From: JANQPX01 sp965222015
Lineage (GTDB): Bacteria; Pseudomonadota; Alphaproteobacteria; Geminicoccales; Geminicoccaceae
Direction of reading: 5' to 3'
Length of the DNA: 64,000 bases
NCBI GenBank assembly: GCA_965222015.1
Contig: CBDCTL010000017.1
Location: 310,001 to 374,000 of the forward strand
The notes under the pieces are model-generated. The model searched no databases. It was not told where the DNA came from and worked only from the letters and a program-made list of their open reading frames with translations. A program made the position numbers and the translations under genes. This document shows positions 9,530 through 17,590 of this stretch, one piece after another. Position 1 is the first letter of the stretch, and every line of letters starts with the position of its first letter.

Positions 9530-10647
9530 GCGCGCACTCCTTGACGATCGTCGATCAGCAGCCGGTCCATCGGAAACAGCGGCAGGGTAGGCTCCCGTTC
9601 GAGCATATGCTCGGCGAGCAGCCGGCCGAAACAGGGGGCGGAAGTGTAGCCGGAATGCACGCTGCCGATCGCATAGGCGTCGGTGATGCCGGGAACCGCG
9701 CCGACCACGGGCATGGCATCGGCGGTCTCCGCCTCGAAGCCGCACCAGCTTCTGACGATGCGTCCCCGGCACAGGGCCGGGATGGCATGGGCGGCGAGCT
9801 GGACGTTGCCGATCAGATTTTCCGGGATGATCGCGGTCTCGCCACTCATGCGGTCGCCGCGCCCCTGCCAGCCGCCTCCGACCAGCACCGTGCCATTGGC
9901 GAACTGCTTCAGGGACAGGAGCCCGCTCGCGATGGTGATCACCGTGCGCATCACGGGCGGCAGCCGCTCCAGCACCAGGAGCTGATTGATCAGCGTCTTG
10001 ATCGGCAGCGCGATACCGAGCATGGCGAGCAGCGGTTCCAGCCAGACGCCGCCCGCGAGAACAAGACGCCTGGCTTCGAAAACCGTGTTGCCGGCGTGAA
10101 GGCGAAAGCCGCTGCCCTGTCGGTCGATGGCCTTGACCGGCTGCCCTTCGAAAAGCGCGCAACCGGCCTCCAGGATTGCCTTTCGATAGGCGAGCCCGGT
10201 GAGATAGGCGGGCGCGTGGCCGTCGATCGGCGAGAAAGCGGCGAGCTTCAGCCTCTCGCACAAACCGGGCTCGATCTCTCTCGCGCGCGCCGGCGAGACG
10301 ATCTCGATCGGCGCGCCCTGCTCCTTGCGGACGGCGGAGCGTTGCTCCAGCAGGGTGGCCTCGTCTTCGGTGAAGGCGAGGCAAAGGCCGGGCGTCGCGA
10401 CGACGCCGACGTCGTGGCCGAGCCAAGCCCTTGCCGTTGTCCAGAGCCGCCAGCCTTCGAGCGCGTAGGGGATCAGCGCCGCCCGCGTCATGTGCAGGGT
10501 CAGCGTGCCGGCATTGACGCCGGAGGCGCTGCGCGCAACCGCGTCCCGTTCGACCACCGCGGTGCGCATGCCGCCGCGCGCGAGCCAGAGCGCCGCGGTG
10601 CAGCCCATGATCCCGCCGCCGATCACGATGGCGTCGAAGCGGCTCAA
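9526..10647 (-). CDS. FAD-dependent DAO-type subunit (HcnC/OoxB-like) of a three-subunit amino acid dehydrogenase
   Basis: 373 residues with a VIGGGIMGCTAALWLARGG FAD loop at the N-terminus and a C-terminal DAO signature around MPVVGAVPG and GYTSAPCFGR. It is the beta, amine-oxidising subunit of HcnABC-like dehydrogenases (hydrogen cyanide synthase, opine oxidase, D-hydroxyproline dehydrogenase). The best start is TTG at 10647, whose bases overlap the TGA of the alpha subunit gene (TTGA), which removes the 32 poorly conserved residues an upstream start would add. The stop overlaps the lyase ATG. Expected to be peripheral to the membrane and to pass electrons through the alpha and [2Fe-2S] subunits. 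Confidence 0.88.
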   Translation of the reverse strand: MSRFDAIVIGGGIMGCTAALWLARGGMRTAVVERDAVARSASGVNAGTLTLHMTRAALIPYALEGWRLWTTARAWLGHDVGVVATPGLCLAFTEDEATLLEQRSAVRKEQGAPIEIVSPARAREIEPGLCERLKLAAFSPIDGHAPAYLTGLAYRKAILEAGCALFEGQPVKAIDRQGSGFRLHAGNTVFEARRLVLAGGVWLEPLLAMLGIALPIKTLINQLLVLERLPPVMRTVITIASGLLSLKQFANGTVLVGGGWQGRGDRMSGETAIIPENLIGNVQLAAHAIPALCRGRIVRSWCGFEAETADAMPVVGAVPGITDAYAIGSVHSGYTSAPCFGRLLAEHMLEREPTLPLFPMDRLLIDDRQGVRA

Positions 10648-12029
10648 AGCGGGGCCGCCTTCGGGATCGGAATCTTCTCGTACGCGACCTCGCCGATCAG
10701 CGCGTCCACGGGCACCGGACGCAGCGGCGCGCGCGCGGTCCACATGCCGACTTGCTCGCGATCGCCGGCATGTCTCGCTAGCAGCGCCGCCACCGTCTCA
10801 CCGCAGATCCGCCCCTGGCAGGGCCCCATGCCGGCGCGTGTCCAGGCCTTGAGCTGATCGATGGTGACGGCCCCTGCGGCGATCGCGCGCCCGAGTTCGC
10901 CGGCACGCACGTCCTCGCAGCGGCAGACGATCGTCTCCGGCGAAAGCGCGTCGATGTCATCCCCGCGTGGCGCCATCATCGCCGCCATGGCGCTGCCGAA
11001 CCGGCTCGCTCGCACAAGTGCTGTATGCAGAGGCTTCACCTTGGCTCCAAAGCTGGCTTGATCGAGCCGCTCGAGATCGAAGGCGGCGGTCAGTCCCGCA
11101 AGCTCGCCCGCGAGCGCAGCCGCAGCAGCCCCGCGAACGCCGGCGCCGTCGCCCGCGACCAGCAATCCCTCGATGCTCGTTCGCCCGAAGGAGTCCAGGT
11201 CCGACACCCAGCCGCCGAGCTCGGGCGCGAAGCGATGGCGGGCGCCGAGCAGGCGGGTGATTTCCGTCGATGGCGTCAGCCCGTGACCGATGGCGAGCGC
11301 ATCGCAGGCGAAGGTTTCGCCGGCACTGGTTCGCACCAGGAGGCCATCGTCGCACGTCTCGACCATGGCGATGTCCGCACCACGGCGCATCGGCACGCCC
11401 GTGCGCATCAACATGAGCCACCAGCCGGCGCCACGCCGAAGGAGATCGGGGCGGTTCAGCAAGCTCGGCAGGGCCTCGATCCAGCGCCTCCTCGTCGCCT
11501 GGTCGAGCACGGCCACCACCTCGCCGCCGAGCTCGAGAATACCGGTCGCGACGGCGGCGAGCAGCGGCCCGCGCCCTGCCACCAGGGTGCGCCGACCCGG
11601 CAGCGTCGCGTCCGCCTTCAGCAGGATCGTCGCGGCGGCGAGGCCGATCACGCCAGGCGTGGTCCAGCCAGGGAACGGAATCACGCGCTCGCTGGTGCCG
11701 GTCGCGACGATCAGCCGGTCCGCCCCGATGCGCTCCGGCCCGTCCGGGCCGATCGCATGCACGGCAAAGCCCGGCTCGACCAGCCAGACGCGGCGGTGAA
11801 AGGCGAGTGTCGCGCCCGAGCGTTCCAGCGCCGCGCGCAGCCGGTCGCCCTCGACGGTCTCCGGCTTGTCGCCGCCCTGCCGAACCGCAGGTGCTCGATA
11901 GACCTGGCCGCCGGCTGCCGCCGCCTCGTCGATCACGATGCAGCCGAGGCCGGCCTGAGCGGCCGCGATCGCCGCATGCGCGCCCGCTGGCCCGGCGCCG
12001 ATCACGGCGAGATCGTAGCGCGCGCTCAA
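10644..12029 (-). CDS. NAD(P)/FAD-binding subunit (HcnB/OoxA-like) of a three-subunit amino acid dehydrogenase
   Basis: 461 residues. Two dinucleotide-binding folds are visible: LAVIGAGPAGAHAA near the N-terminus and LVAGRGPLLAAVA in the middle. The C-terminus is a BFD-like [2Fe-2S] domain with CRCED and GMGPCQGRIC. This is the alpha subunit that relays electrons from the DAO-type subunit. It probably starts at TTG 12029, overlapping the TGA of the [2Fe-2S] gene (TTGA); this gives LSARYDLAVIG and fits the family N-terminus. The neighbouring decayed gene at 6402-7571 is a paralogue of this gene lacking its middle. Confidence 0.88.
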   Translation of the reverse strand: MSARYDLAVIGAGPAGAHAAIAAAQAGLGCIVIDEAAAAGGQVYRAPAVRQGGDKPETVEGDRLRAALERSGATLAFHRRVWLVEPGFAVHAIGPDGPERIGADRLIVATGTSERVIPFPGWTTPGVIGLAAATILLKADATLPGRRTLVAGRGPLLAAVATGILELGGEVVAVLDQATRRRWIEALPSLLNRPDLLRRGAGWWLMLMRTGVPMRRGADIAMVETCDDGLLVRTSAGETFACDALAIGHGLTPSTEITRLLGARHRFAPELGGWVSDLDSFGRTSIEGLLVAGDGAGVRGAAAAALAGELAGLTAAFDLERLDQASFGAKVKPLHTALVRASRFGSAMAAMMAPRGDDIDALSPETIVCRCEDVRAGELGRAIAAGAVTIDQLKAWTRAGMGPCQGRICGETVAALLARHAGDREQVGMWTARAPLRPVPVDALIGEVAYEKIPIPKAAPL

Positions 12030-12277
12030 CGCTGCAGTCCCGTCCAGATGCGCATGCCCGGTTCGATCGCGGCGATGCAGGCCTGCCGCCGTCGACCGTC
12101 GATCTCGACAAGGCATTCCTGGCACACGCCCATCATGCAAAAGGCGCCGCGCGGCGCGCCGCTCGGGCTTTCCCGAAGCGCACGTATGCCGGCCTGCATC
12201 AGCGCGGCGGCGACCGAGATGCCGCGCTCCGCCTCGATCCGCTGGCCGTCGACCTCGATGGGAACCCTGCCTGTCAT
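12026..12277 (-). CDS. Small [2Fe-2S] ferredoxin-like subunit (HcnA/OoxC-like)
   Basis: 83 residues. Cys47, Cys52, Cys55 and Cys67 (C-x4-C-x2-C-x11-C) in AFCMMGVCQECLVE and QAC give a plant-type [2Fe-2S] cluster. Proteins of this size and pattern are the gamma subunits of hydrogen cyanide synthase, opine oxidase and D-hydroxyproline dehydrogenase. It is the first gene of the minus-strand operon and its stop is overlapped by the start of the alpha subunit. ATG 12277 is chosen because the protein then starts just before the first beta strand (VPIEVDGQRIEA); the ribosome site is weak. Divergent from the amino acid importer at 12401. Confidence 0.85.
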   Translation of the reverse strand: MTGRVPIEVDGQRIEAERGISVAAALMQAGIRALRESPSGAPRGAFCMMGVCQECLVEIDGRRRQACIAAIEPGMRIWTGLQR

Positions 12278-12400
12278 TGACAGCAAACGCTTGTGATGAT
12301 CCGATAAGGCCTGGATCGTAAACGGAATCCAGCCGGTCCAGCAATGACGGCCGGGAATCAAGGCGCCAACCGCGCCGAACAATCCATCAGGGAGGACAGC
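12278..12400. promoter_or_regulatory. Divergent intergenic region between the dehydrogenase operon and the ABC importer
   Basis: 123 bases separating two outward-facing operons, so promoters for both must lie here or very near. A GGAGG at 12391-12395 serves the plus-strand gene at 12401. I do not see a convincing -35/-10 pair or a clear operator palindrome. Confidence 0.4.
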
Positions 12401-13216
12401 ATGCTGTTCCTGTCACGCATGAAACGCTGGTCGATCGCGTTGCTCGGCCTGTTCGCCATTGCCGCCGCTCAGCCGGCGCTCGCCCGCACCCTCGACGAGG
12501 TGCTGAGCTCGGGCAAGCTGGTGGTCGGCATCAACCCGACCCTGCCGCCGCTCGGCATCTTCAACGACAAGAACGAGATCGACGGCTTCGATGCCGACGT
12601 CTCGCGGAAAATCGCCGAAATGCTGGGGGTCGAGCTGGAGATCGTCGAAGTCGGCTCTCCTGACCGCATTCCGTTCGTGGCGTCGGGCAAGATCGATTAC
12701 GTCATGGGCGCGATGACCCGCAACACCGAGCGCGCCAAGGTGATCGACTACACCGTGCCCGTGCATACCGAGGTGTTCGGCGTGCTCACCACCGAGGACA
12801 AGCCCTATACCGACTGGAAGGAATTGAACGACGCCGGCGTGACCCTGGTGCAGGTGCGCGGCACCACGCCGATCAAGTTCATCGAGGAGAACCTGCCGAA
12901 CGCCGAGGTCACGCTGCTCGACAACTATCCGGACGTGATCCGGGCCCTCGCTCAGGGCCGCGGCGACGCCATGGTCGACGTCGTCGATTTCGTCGGCGAG
13001 CACATGAACAAGCACGACGTCGCCTGGAAGGTCGTGGAGACGCCGGTCAGCATCTACTATTGCGGCCTCGGCGTGGCCAAGGGCAATTACAGCCTGCGTG
13101 ACTGGCTGAACACCGCCGTCTACGAAATGCACCGAAGCGGCTTCATCGACGAGACCTGGAAGAAGTGGTTCGGCATCGACATGATCTACCCGGTCGAAGC
13201 CACGCCGTATTTCTAG
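12401..13216 (+). CDS. Polar amino acid ABC transporter, periplasmic binding protein (SBP_bac_3)
   Basis: 271 residues with a Sec signal peptide (basic start, then LGLFAIAAAQPALA with a likely cut after ALA). The mature protein begins RTLDEVLSSGKLVVGINPTLPPLG and continues with GFDADVSRKIAEMLGV, a typical family-3 binding protein for amino acids. ATG 12401 is preceded by GGAGG at 12391; an upstream in-frame ATG would put extra residues before the signal peptide. First gene of a four-gene importer (SBP, two permeases, ATPase). A 163-base gap with a hairpin element follows, probably raising the level of this protein over the membrane parts. The ligand may be the substrate of the divergent dehydrogenase. 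Confidence 0.9.
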   Translation: MLFLSRMKRWSIALLGLFAIAAAQPALARTLDEVLSSGKLVVGINPTLPPLGIFNDKNEIDGFDADVSRKIAEMLGVELEIVEVGSPDRIPFVASGKIDYVMGAMTRNTERAKVIDYTVPVHTEVFGVLTTEDKPYTDWKELNDAGVTLVQVRGTTPIKFIEENLPNAEVTLLDNYPDVIRALAQGRGDAMVDVVDFVGEHMNKHDVAWKVVETPVSIYYCGLGVAKGNYSLRDWLNTAVYEMHRSGFIDETWKKWFGIDMIYPVEATPYF

Positions 13217-13296
13217 TGGTGGCGTGGCCACGTCATGGGGTTGTGACGACCGGAGATGGGCGCGCCTTTGTTCCTGAGGGCTTGCGGTCATTTCCG
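13214..13296 (+). repeat. Dispersed intergenic hairpin repeat, copy 1
   Basis: Starts at the TAG stop of the binding protein. Stem GTGGC (13219-13223) and GCCAC (13227-13231) closes a GTG loop, followed by GTCATGGGGTT and, about 50 bases on, by TTGCGGTCATTTC (13282-13294). Copies 2 (37224) and 3 (46663, minus) share the same order: stop TAG, hairpin, TCAT..GTT, then a TGCGGCCAAGTC-like box. Confidence 0.6.
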
Positions 13297-13379
13297 GGGC
13301 ACGCCGACGGACCTCGCCGGCCGAGGTCGCGGCACAAGCCCTACCTTGTAACCCAGGTGCCGGCGGCACCGGTGGCACG

Positions 13380-14054
13380 ATGAGCTACACGCTCCAGTTC
13401 GGACAGGTCTGGGGCCATCTGCCCTATCTCGCCGCCGGCGCCTGGATCTCGCTGCAGATCGCATTTCTTGCCTTTCTCGGCGGCATGGTGCTGGGCCTGC
13501 TCGGCGCCATGGGGAAAAGCTTCGGCCCTGCTTGGATAAAAAAAATAATCCAGGGCTATGTGGTCTTCTTCACCAATACACCGCAGCTCGTTCAGATTTA
13601 TTTCCTGTACTTTGCGCTGCCGGATGTCGGCATCCTGCTCGGCTCCTACGAGGCCGTCCTGATCGGCATGACCTTGAACGCCGGCGCCTATCTTACCGAG
13701 ATCCAGCGCGCCGGCTTCGAGAGCGTGCATCGCAACGAGCTGGACGCCGCCGAGACGCTCGGCATGTCACGCTGGCAGTCGGTGCGCTACGTGATCCTGC
13801 CGCATATCATGCGCGTGCTGTTTCCGCCCTTGTCCAACCACTACATCCTGATGACGCTCGGCACGTCGATGGCGGCGATCTTCGGCGTCGAGGAGCTCAC
13901 CGGCCGCGCCTTCAACGTCAATGCCGAGACCTTCCGCTCGATCGAAGTGTTCACGCTGACCGCCGGTCTCTACGTGGTGATCACCCTGGTCGCCTCCACC
14001 CTGCTCGCCCTGCTCGGACGCCATCTGTTCCGCGCACGCATGAAGGTGATCTGA
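13380..14054 (+). CDS. Polar amino acid ABC transporter permease (HisM/GlnP family), first subunit
   Basis: 224 residues of mostly membrane helices. The cytoplasmic EAA loop reads ELDAAETLGMSRWQSVRYVILPHIMR, typical of His/Glu/Gln permeases. The N-terminus carries the family TM1 (LPYLAAGAWISLQIAFLAF). ATG 13380; its TGA overlaps the ATG of the second permease by one base, so the two are coupled. Confidence 0.9.
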   Translation: MSYTLQFGQVWGHLPYLAAGAWISLQIAFLAFLGGMVLGLLGAMGKSFGPAWIKKIIQGYVVFFTNTPQLVQIYFLYFALPDVGILLGSYEAVLIGMTLNAGAYLTEIQRAGFESVHRNELDAAETLGMSRWQSVRYVILPHIMRVLFPPLSNHYILMTLGTSMAAIFGVEELTGRAFNVNAETFRSIEVFTLTAGLYVVITLVASTLLALLGRHLFRARMKVI

Positions 14055-14749
14055 TGCTGAGCCGGATCATCGAGGAGCTGCCCGCGTTTTTCGGCTACTA
14101 CAATCTCCTGTTCCTCGGCAAGGCGATGCTCGGCACCTTCGTTCTGTCGGCTGCCGGCTGCATCGTCGGCTTCGTCGCGGGCTTCGCGATCGCGGCGCTC
14201 AGGCGTGCCGAGGCGCCCTGGCTCCGGCCGCCGAAAGTGGTCGCGATCCTGTTCGTCGAATTGTTTCGCCGCATCCCTTTTCTGGTCACGCTGATGATCG
14301 TGTTCTTCGCGTTCCAGCTTTCGGGCGTCGGTCTTTCCACCTTCAGCGTCGCGATCATCGCGGTCTGTCTCATTGCCACCGCCTTCATCGCCGAGATCGT
14401 CAGGAGCGGCCTCGATTCGGTGCACACCAATCAGTGGGACGCGGCCGCGGCGATGAACATGAGCTATCTGCAGACCCTTCGCCTGGTGGTGGTGCCGCAG
14501 GCCTGGAAGGTGATCCTGCCGCCGGTCTTCAGCTTCTTCATCCTGTTCATCAAGGACACCGCACTCGCTTCGCAGATCAGTGTGATGGAGCTGACCTATG
14601 CCGGCAAGGTTCTGAACAACAAGGGCTTTTCCGCAGCCCTCGTCTTCGGGACGATCCTCGTCCTGTACTTCGCCCTTTCCTACCCGCTGACCCGTCTCGG
14701 CGCGCGCATGGAGGCCAGGCTTGCACCATCTCGAGATCGCCGGGCTTAG
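14054..14749 (+). CDS. Polar amino acid ABC transporter permease, second subunit
   Basis: 231 residues, homologous to the preceding permease. TM-rich, with the EAA loop at NQWDAAAAMNMSYLQTLRLVVVPQAWK. The end overlaps the ATPase gene by 29 bases in another frame. With its partner it forms the heterodimeric membrane channel of the importer. Confidence 0.9.
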   Translation: MLSRIIEELPAFFGYYNLLFLGKAMLGTFVLSAAGCIVGFVAGFAIAALRRAEAPWLRPPKVVAILFVELFRRIPFLVTLMIVFFAFQLSGVGLSTFSVAIIAVCLIATAFIAEIVRSGLDSVHTNQWDAAAAMNMSYLQTLRLVVVPQAWKVILPPVFSFFILFIKDTALASQISVMELTYAGKVLNNKGFSAALVFGTILVLYFALSYPLTRLGARMEARLAPSRDRRA

Positions 14750-15458
14750 CGCCGCCTATGGCAAGGAGCCGGTGCTGAGCGACATCTCGCTCGGCATCGA
14801 CAAGGGTGAGATCATGGCGCTGATCGGTCCGTCCGGCTCCGGCAAGAGCACGCTGTTGCGCGTGCTGGTCGGTCTGTTGCCACCCAAAGCGGGCGGCGTC
14901 AGCCTCGAAGGCGAAAAGATCGATTACGGCAATCGCGCCCAGCTCAAACGCCTGCGCGACCGTTTCGCCATCGTCTTTCAGCAATACAATCTCTTCCAGA
15001 ACATGACCGCTCTCGACAACGTCACCGTTGCCCCCGTCAAAGTCAGGGGGCGCCCCCGGCGCGAGGTCGAGGACGAGGCGAAAACGCTGCTCGTCAAGGT
15101 CGGGCTTGCCGACAAGTTCGATGCCTATCCTGACGAGCTTTCCGGCGGGCAGCAGCAGCGGGTCGCGATCGCACGCGCTTTGGCGCTCCGTCCCGAGATC
15201 CTGCTTCTGGACGAGGTGACATCCGCGCTCGACCCGGAGCTGGTCGGCGAGGTGCTGGACAGCATCCGGCTGCTTGCCAAGGAGGGCATGACCATGCTGA
15301 TCGTCAGCCACGAGATGGGCTTCGTGCGCGAGGTCGCGTCCCGTGTCGCCTTCATGGCGGATGGCCGCGTCGTGGAGATCGCGCCGCCCCAGAAGATCTT
15401 CGACGCGCCGGACGAACCGCGCACGCAGGACTTCGTCGCGCGCATCTTCCGCCACTGA
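14721..15458 (+). CDS. Polar amino acid ABC transporter ATPase
   Basis: 245 residues. Walker A GPSGSGKST, Q-loop FQQYNLF, signature LSGGQQQR, Walker B LLLDEVTSALDPE and the H-loop in VSHEM are all intact. The start is TTG 14721, preceded by GGAGG at 14711-14715 inside the end of the permease gene; there is no better ATG. It completes the importer and is followed after 4 bases by the DUF6282-like gene, which is probably co-transcribed. Confidence 0.92.
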   Translation: MHHLEIAGLSAAYGKEPVLSDISLGIDKGEIMALIGPSGSGKSTLLRVLVGLLPPKAGGVSLEGEKIDYGNRAQLKRLRDRFAIVFQQYNLFQNMTALDNVTVAPVKVRGRPRREVEDEAKTLLVKVGLADKFDAYPDELSGGQQQRVAIARALALRPEILLLDEVTSALDPELVGEVLDSIRLLAKEGMTMLIVSHEMGFVREVASRVAFMADGRVVEIAPPQKIFDAPDEPRTQDFVARIFRH

Positions 15459-15462
15459 CCCC

Positions 15463-16455
15463 ATGTACGACATGGAGCGATTGCGCGACATGGATCGGTT
15501 ACCTGGATTCGAATTGCTGGCAGGGGCGGTCGACAGCCACGTCCATGCCTGCCCACACCTGAATGGCCGCACCGTCACCGTGTTCGAGGCGGTGCGCCAG
15601 GCCGCGGCGGCCGGCATGCGCGGGCTCGGACTGATGGACAATTTCTGCAACAGCGCGGGCTACGCGGCGCTCGCCATGGCGGAGCTCGGCGATCTCGGCG
15701 TCGAGGTGTTCGGTGGGCTGATCATGGAGCCTCCCGCAGGCGGCGTCACGCTGGAGGCGGTCGAGGCGGCGCTCGGCTATGGCTACGGTCCCGGCACGGC
15801 CGCGCGATTCATCTCGCTGCCGACCCATCATACGCACCACATCGCGACGTTGGAGAAACGGAGCAAGGCGTATATCGAAAGCTGCTGTGTTATCCCCAAG
15901 GCCGGTGACCTCCCCGATCCGCTGCCGGCGATCCTCGATCGCGTGGTCGAAGCGGATGTCGTACTCAATACCGGCCACATTTCCGGCCCCGAAGCCCTGC
16001 GCCTGGTCGAGATCGCCAAGACCCGAGGCGTTCGCCGCCTCCTCGTGCCCGCGTCCCACTATCAAGTCGACGAGGTCAGCGAACTGACCCGGCTCGGCGC
16101 CATGGTCGAGTTCTCGTTCTTCTTCGTCAGCCATGCGACCCAGGCCGGCCTCACCCATGTCGACGCCGAGACGCACACCGTGCCTCCCGTCTCCCTGTCG
16201 GTGATGGTCGAACTGATCCGCGCCGCCACGCCCGAACGCGCGATCGTCAACAGTGACGCCGGCGTCTTTCTGTTACCGCCGCCGGCGGAGGCGTTGCGCG
16301 AGTTTCTGCTGCTGCTCGAAAGCGGCGGCCTGTCGGAAGGCGACCTCAGGACGATGTCGGCCACCAATCCCGCCCGCCTGTTCGGGCTGGCGGTCCGGCA
16401 GGTCGCCGATCAACGCATCGCCGCGCCGGCGACCTCGAGGTCGTCGGCCGTCTGA
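15463..16455 (+). CDS. DUF6282-like metal-dependent hydrolase (amidohydrolase-type)
   Basis: 330 residues. DSHVHACPH gives an HxH metal motif (His26, His28) near the N-terminus; later THHTHH, NTGHISGPE and NSDAGVF look like the further ligand strands of an amidohydrolase barrel. I recognise this as similar to proteins called DUF6282, for which I know no established reaction. It follows the importer ATPase by 4 bases, so its substrate is probably what that importer brings in. Its 3' end overlaps the convergent dioxygenase gene by 46 bases. Confidence 0.7.
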   Translation: MYDMERLRDMDRLPGFELLAGAVDSHVHACPHLNGRTVTVFEAVRQAAAAGMRGLGLMDNFCNSAGYAALAMAELGDLGVEVFGGLIMEPPAGGVTLEAVEAALGYGYGPGTAARFISLPTHHTHHIATLEKRSKAYIESCCVIPKAGDLPDPLPAILDRVVEADVVLNTGHISGPEALRLVEIAKTRGVRRLLVPASHYQVDEVSELTRLGAMVEFSFFFVSHATQAGLTHVDAETHTVPPVSLSVMVELIRAATPERAIVNSDAGVFLLPPPAEALREFLLLLESGGLSEGDLRTMSATNPARLFGLAVRQVADQRIAAPATSRSSAV

Positions 16456-17309
16456 AAATACCGGCTTTTCGACCCCTTCTGGTTCTCGTAGATCGAGCCC
16501 TGATGGGGCGCTGGCGGCAGCGGCAGGCGCACCGGCACCACCGCCATGCGCGGCTCGATGGTGTCCTCGCCGGAGAGCAGATTGTCCCGATACTCCTTCC
16601 AGGGCTGATGCACGCCCATGAGCGGCCAGGCGTCGGCGGCGCGGTATTGATGGAGCAGCAGGCGGCGCGGCTTGCCGGAAGTGTTCGTCGCCGAGCCGTG
16701 GATTGTTCGCGCGTGATGGATCGTGATCGAACCGGCGCTTCCGGTCAGCTTGACGGCTTCGCCAAAGTCGACCTCCCTGCGGCTCGGGTCGATCGCCCCG
16801 CAGAAATAGCCGTCGGCGTGGTGATCGAGGATCGGGCCCTTGTGCGAGCCGGGGATGACCATCAGCGGGCCGTTGGTCTCGTCGACGTCGTCGATCATGA
16901 TGCCGACGGCGGCGAGATCGTCATTGGTGTGTGGATAGAACGCCCAGTCCTGATGCCACTCGACCGGCGCCCCATAGCCCGCGGCCTTGAGGTTGAGCTT
17001 CGACACGTCGAAGCGGATCGACGGCCCCCAGAGCTTCTGCAGCACGGCGAGAATGTTGGGATGCGCGACCATGCGCGCATAGGCCTCGTGATGCGCATGC
17101 GGCGTCTTGATCCGCCGGACGCGCGGCTCGGCGGCCGAGTGGCTGTCCTCGAGGTCGTAGATCTCGTCATGCGCGCTGACCTGGCGTGCGTTCTCGACGA
17201 AGTCTGCCGTCACTTGCCTGAGCTCGGCCACCTCGTCCGCGCTCAAGACGTCAGGCACCACGAGGTAGCCGTTGTCGTCGTAGAACGTGACATCCCGCTC
17301 GCTGATCAT
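16410..17309 (-). CDS. Phytanoyl-CoA dioxygenase (PhyH) family Fe(II)/2-oxoglutarate oxygenase
   Basis: 299 residues. The iron triad is visible as EWHQDW (H-x-D) and the distal histidine in RTIHGSATN, with the 2-oxoglutarate arginine in KPRRLLL. PhyH-family enzymes hydroxylate diverse small substrates (for example ectoine or phosphonates), so the substrate is open. Monocistronic on the minus strand, divergent from the SMP-30-like gene and convergent with the DUF6282-like gene. A second PhyH protein lies at 18713. Confidence 0.87.
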   Translation of the reverse strand: MISERDVTFYDDNGYLVVPDVLSADEVAELRQVTADFVENARQVSAHDEIYDLEDSHSAAEPRVRRIKTPHAHHEAYARMVAHPNILAVLQKLWGPSIRFDVSKLNLKAAGYGAPVEWHQDWAFYPHTNDDLAAVGIMIDDVDETNGPLMVIPGSHKGPILDHHADGYFCGAIDPSRREVDFGEAVKLTGSAGSITIHHARTIHGSATNTSGKPRRLLLHQYRAADAWPLMGVHQPWKEYRDNLLSGEDTIEPRMAVVPVRLPLPPAPHQGSIYENQKGSKSRYFQTADDLEVAGAAMR

Positions 17310-17590
17310 CGCCGGGGCCTCCTGCAGATGGTCATGTCCGTCGATATCGGCATGACGTCGATTCGTTGCATGCTTCCTTGATCAAGATTGAGATGCCGAG
17401 ATGCGTCGGTCAAGCTTGAATGGCTGTTGCGCTTCACGTGGAGAAAAAGAACCGCCTCCGGTACCAGGCGCAGTTTTCAAGTGGTGCGGAAGTACGCGGG
17501 AAAATTGTAATTATCTAGCGTTCGCAACATGTTATGCTTGCTGAAAAGAACAATGAATAGCTGGAGCATCGATCCAGAAGGGAGGCAGAG
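17310..17590. promoter_or_regulatory. Divergent intergenic region, AT-rich, between a PhyH gene and the SMP-30/TRAP block
   Basis: 281 bases. The part from about 17500 to 17565 is clearly richer in A and T than the surroundings and contains the palindrome AACATGTT (17526-17533), a plausible promoter or operator site. A GGGAGG at 17580-17585 is the ribosome site of the gene at 17591. No small gene is evident. Confidence 0.45.
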
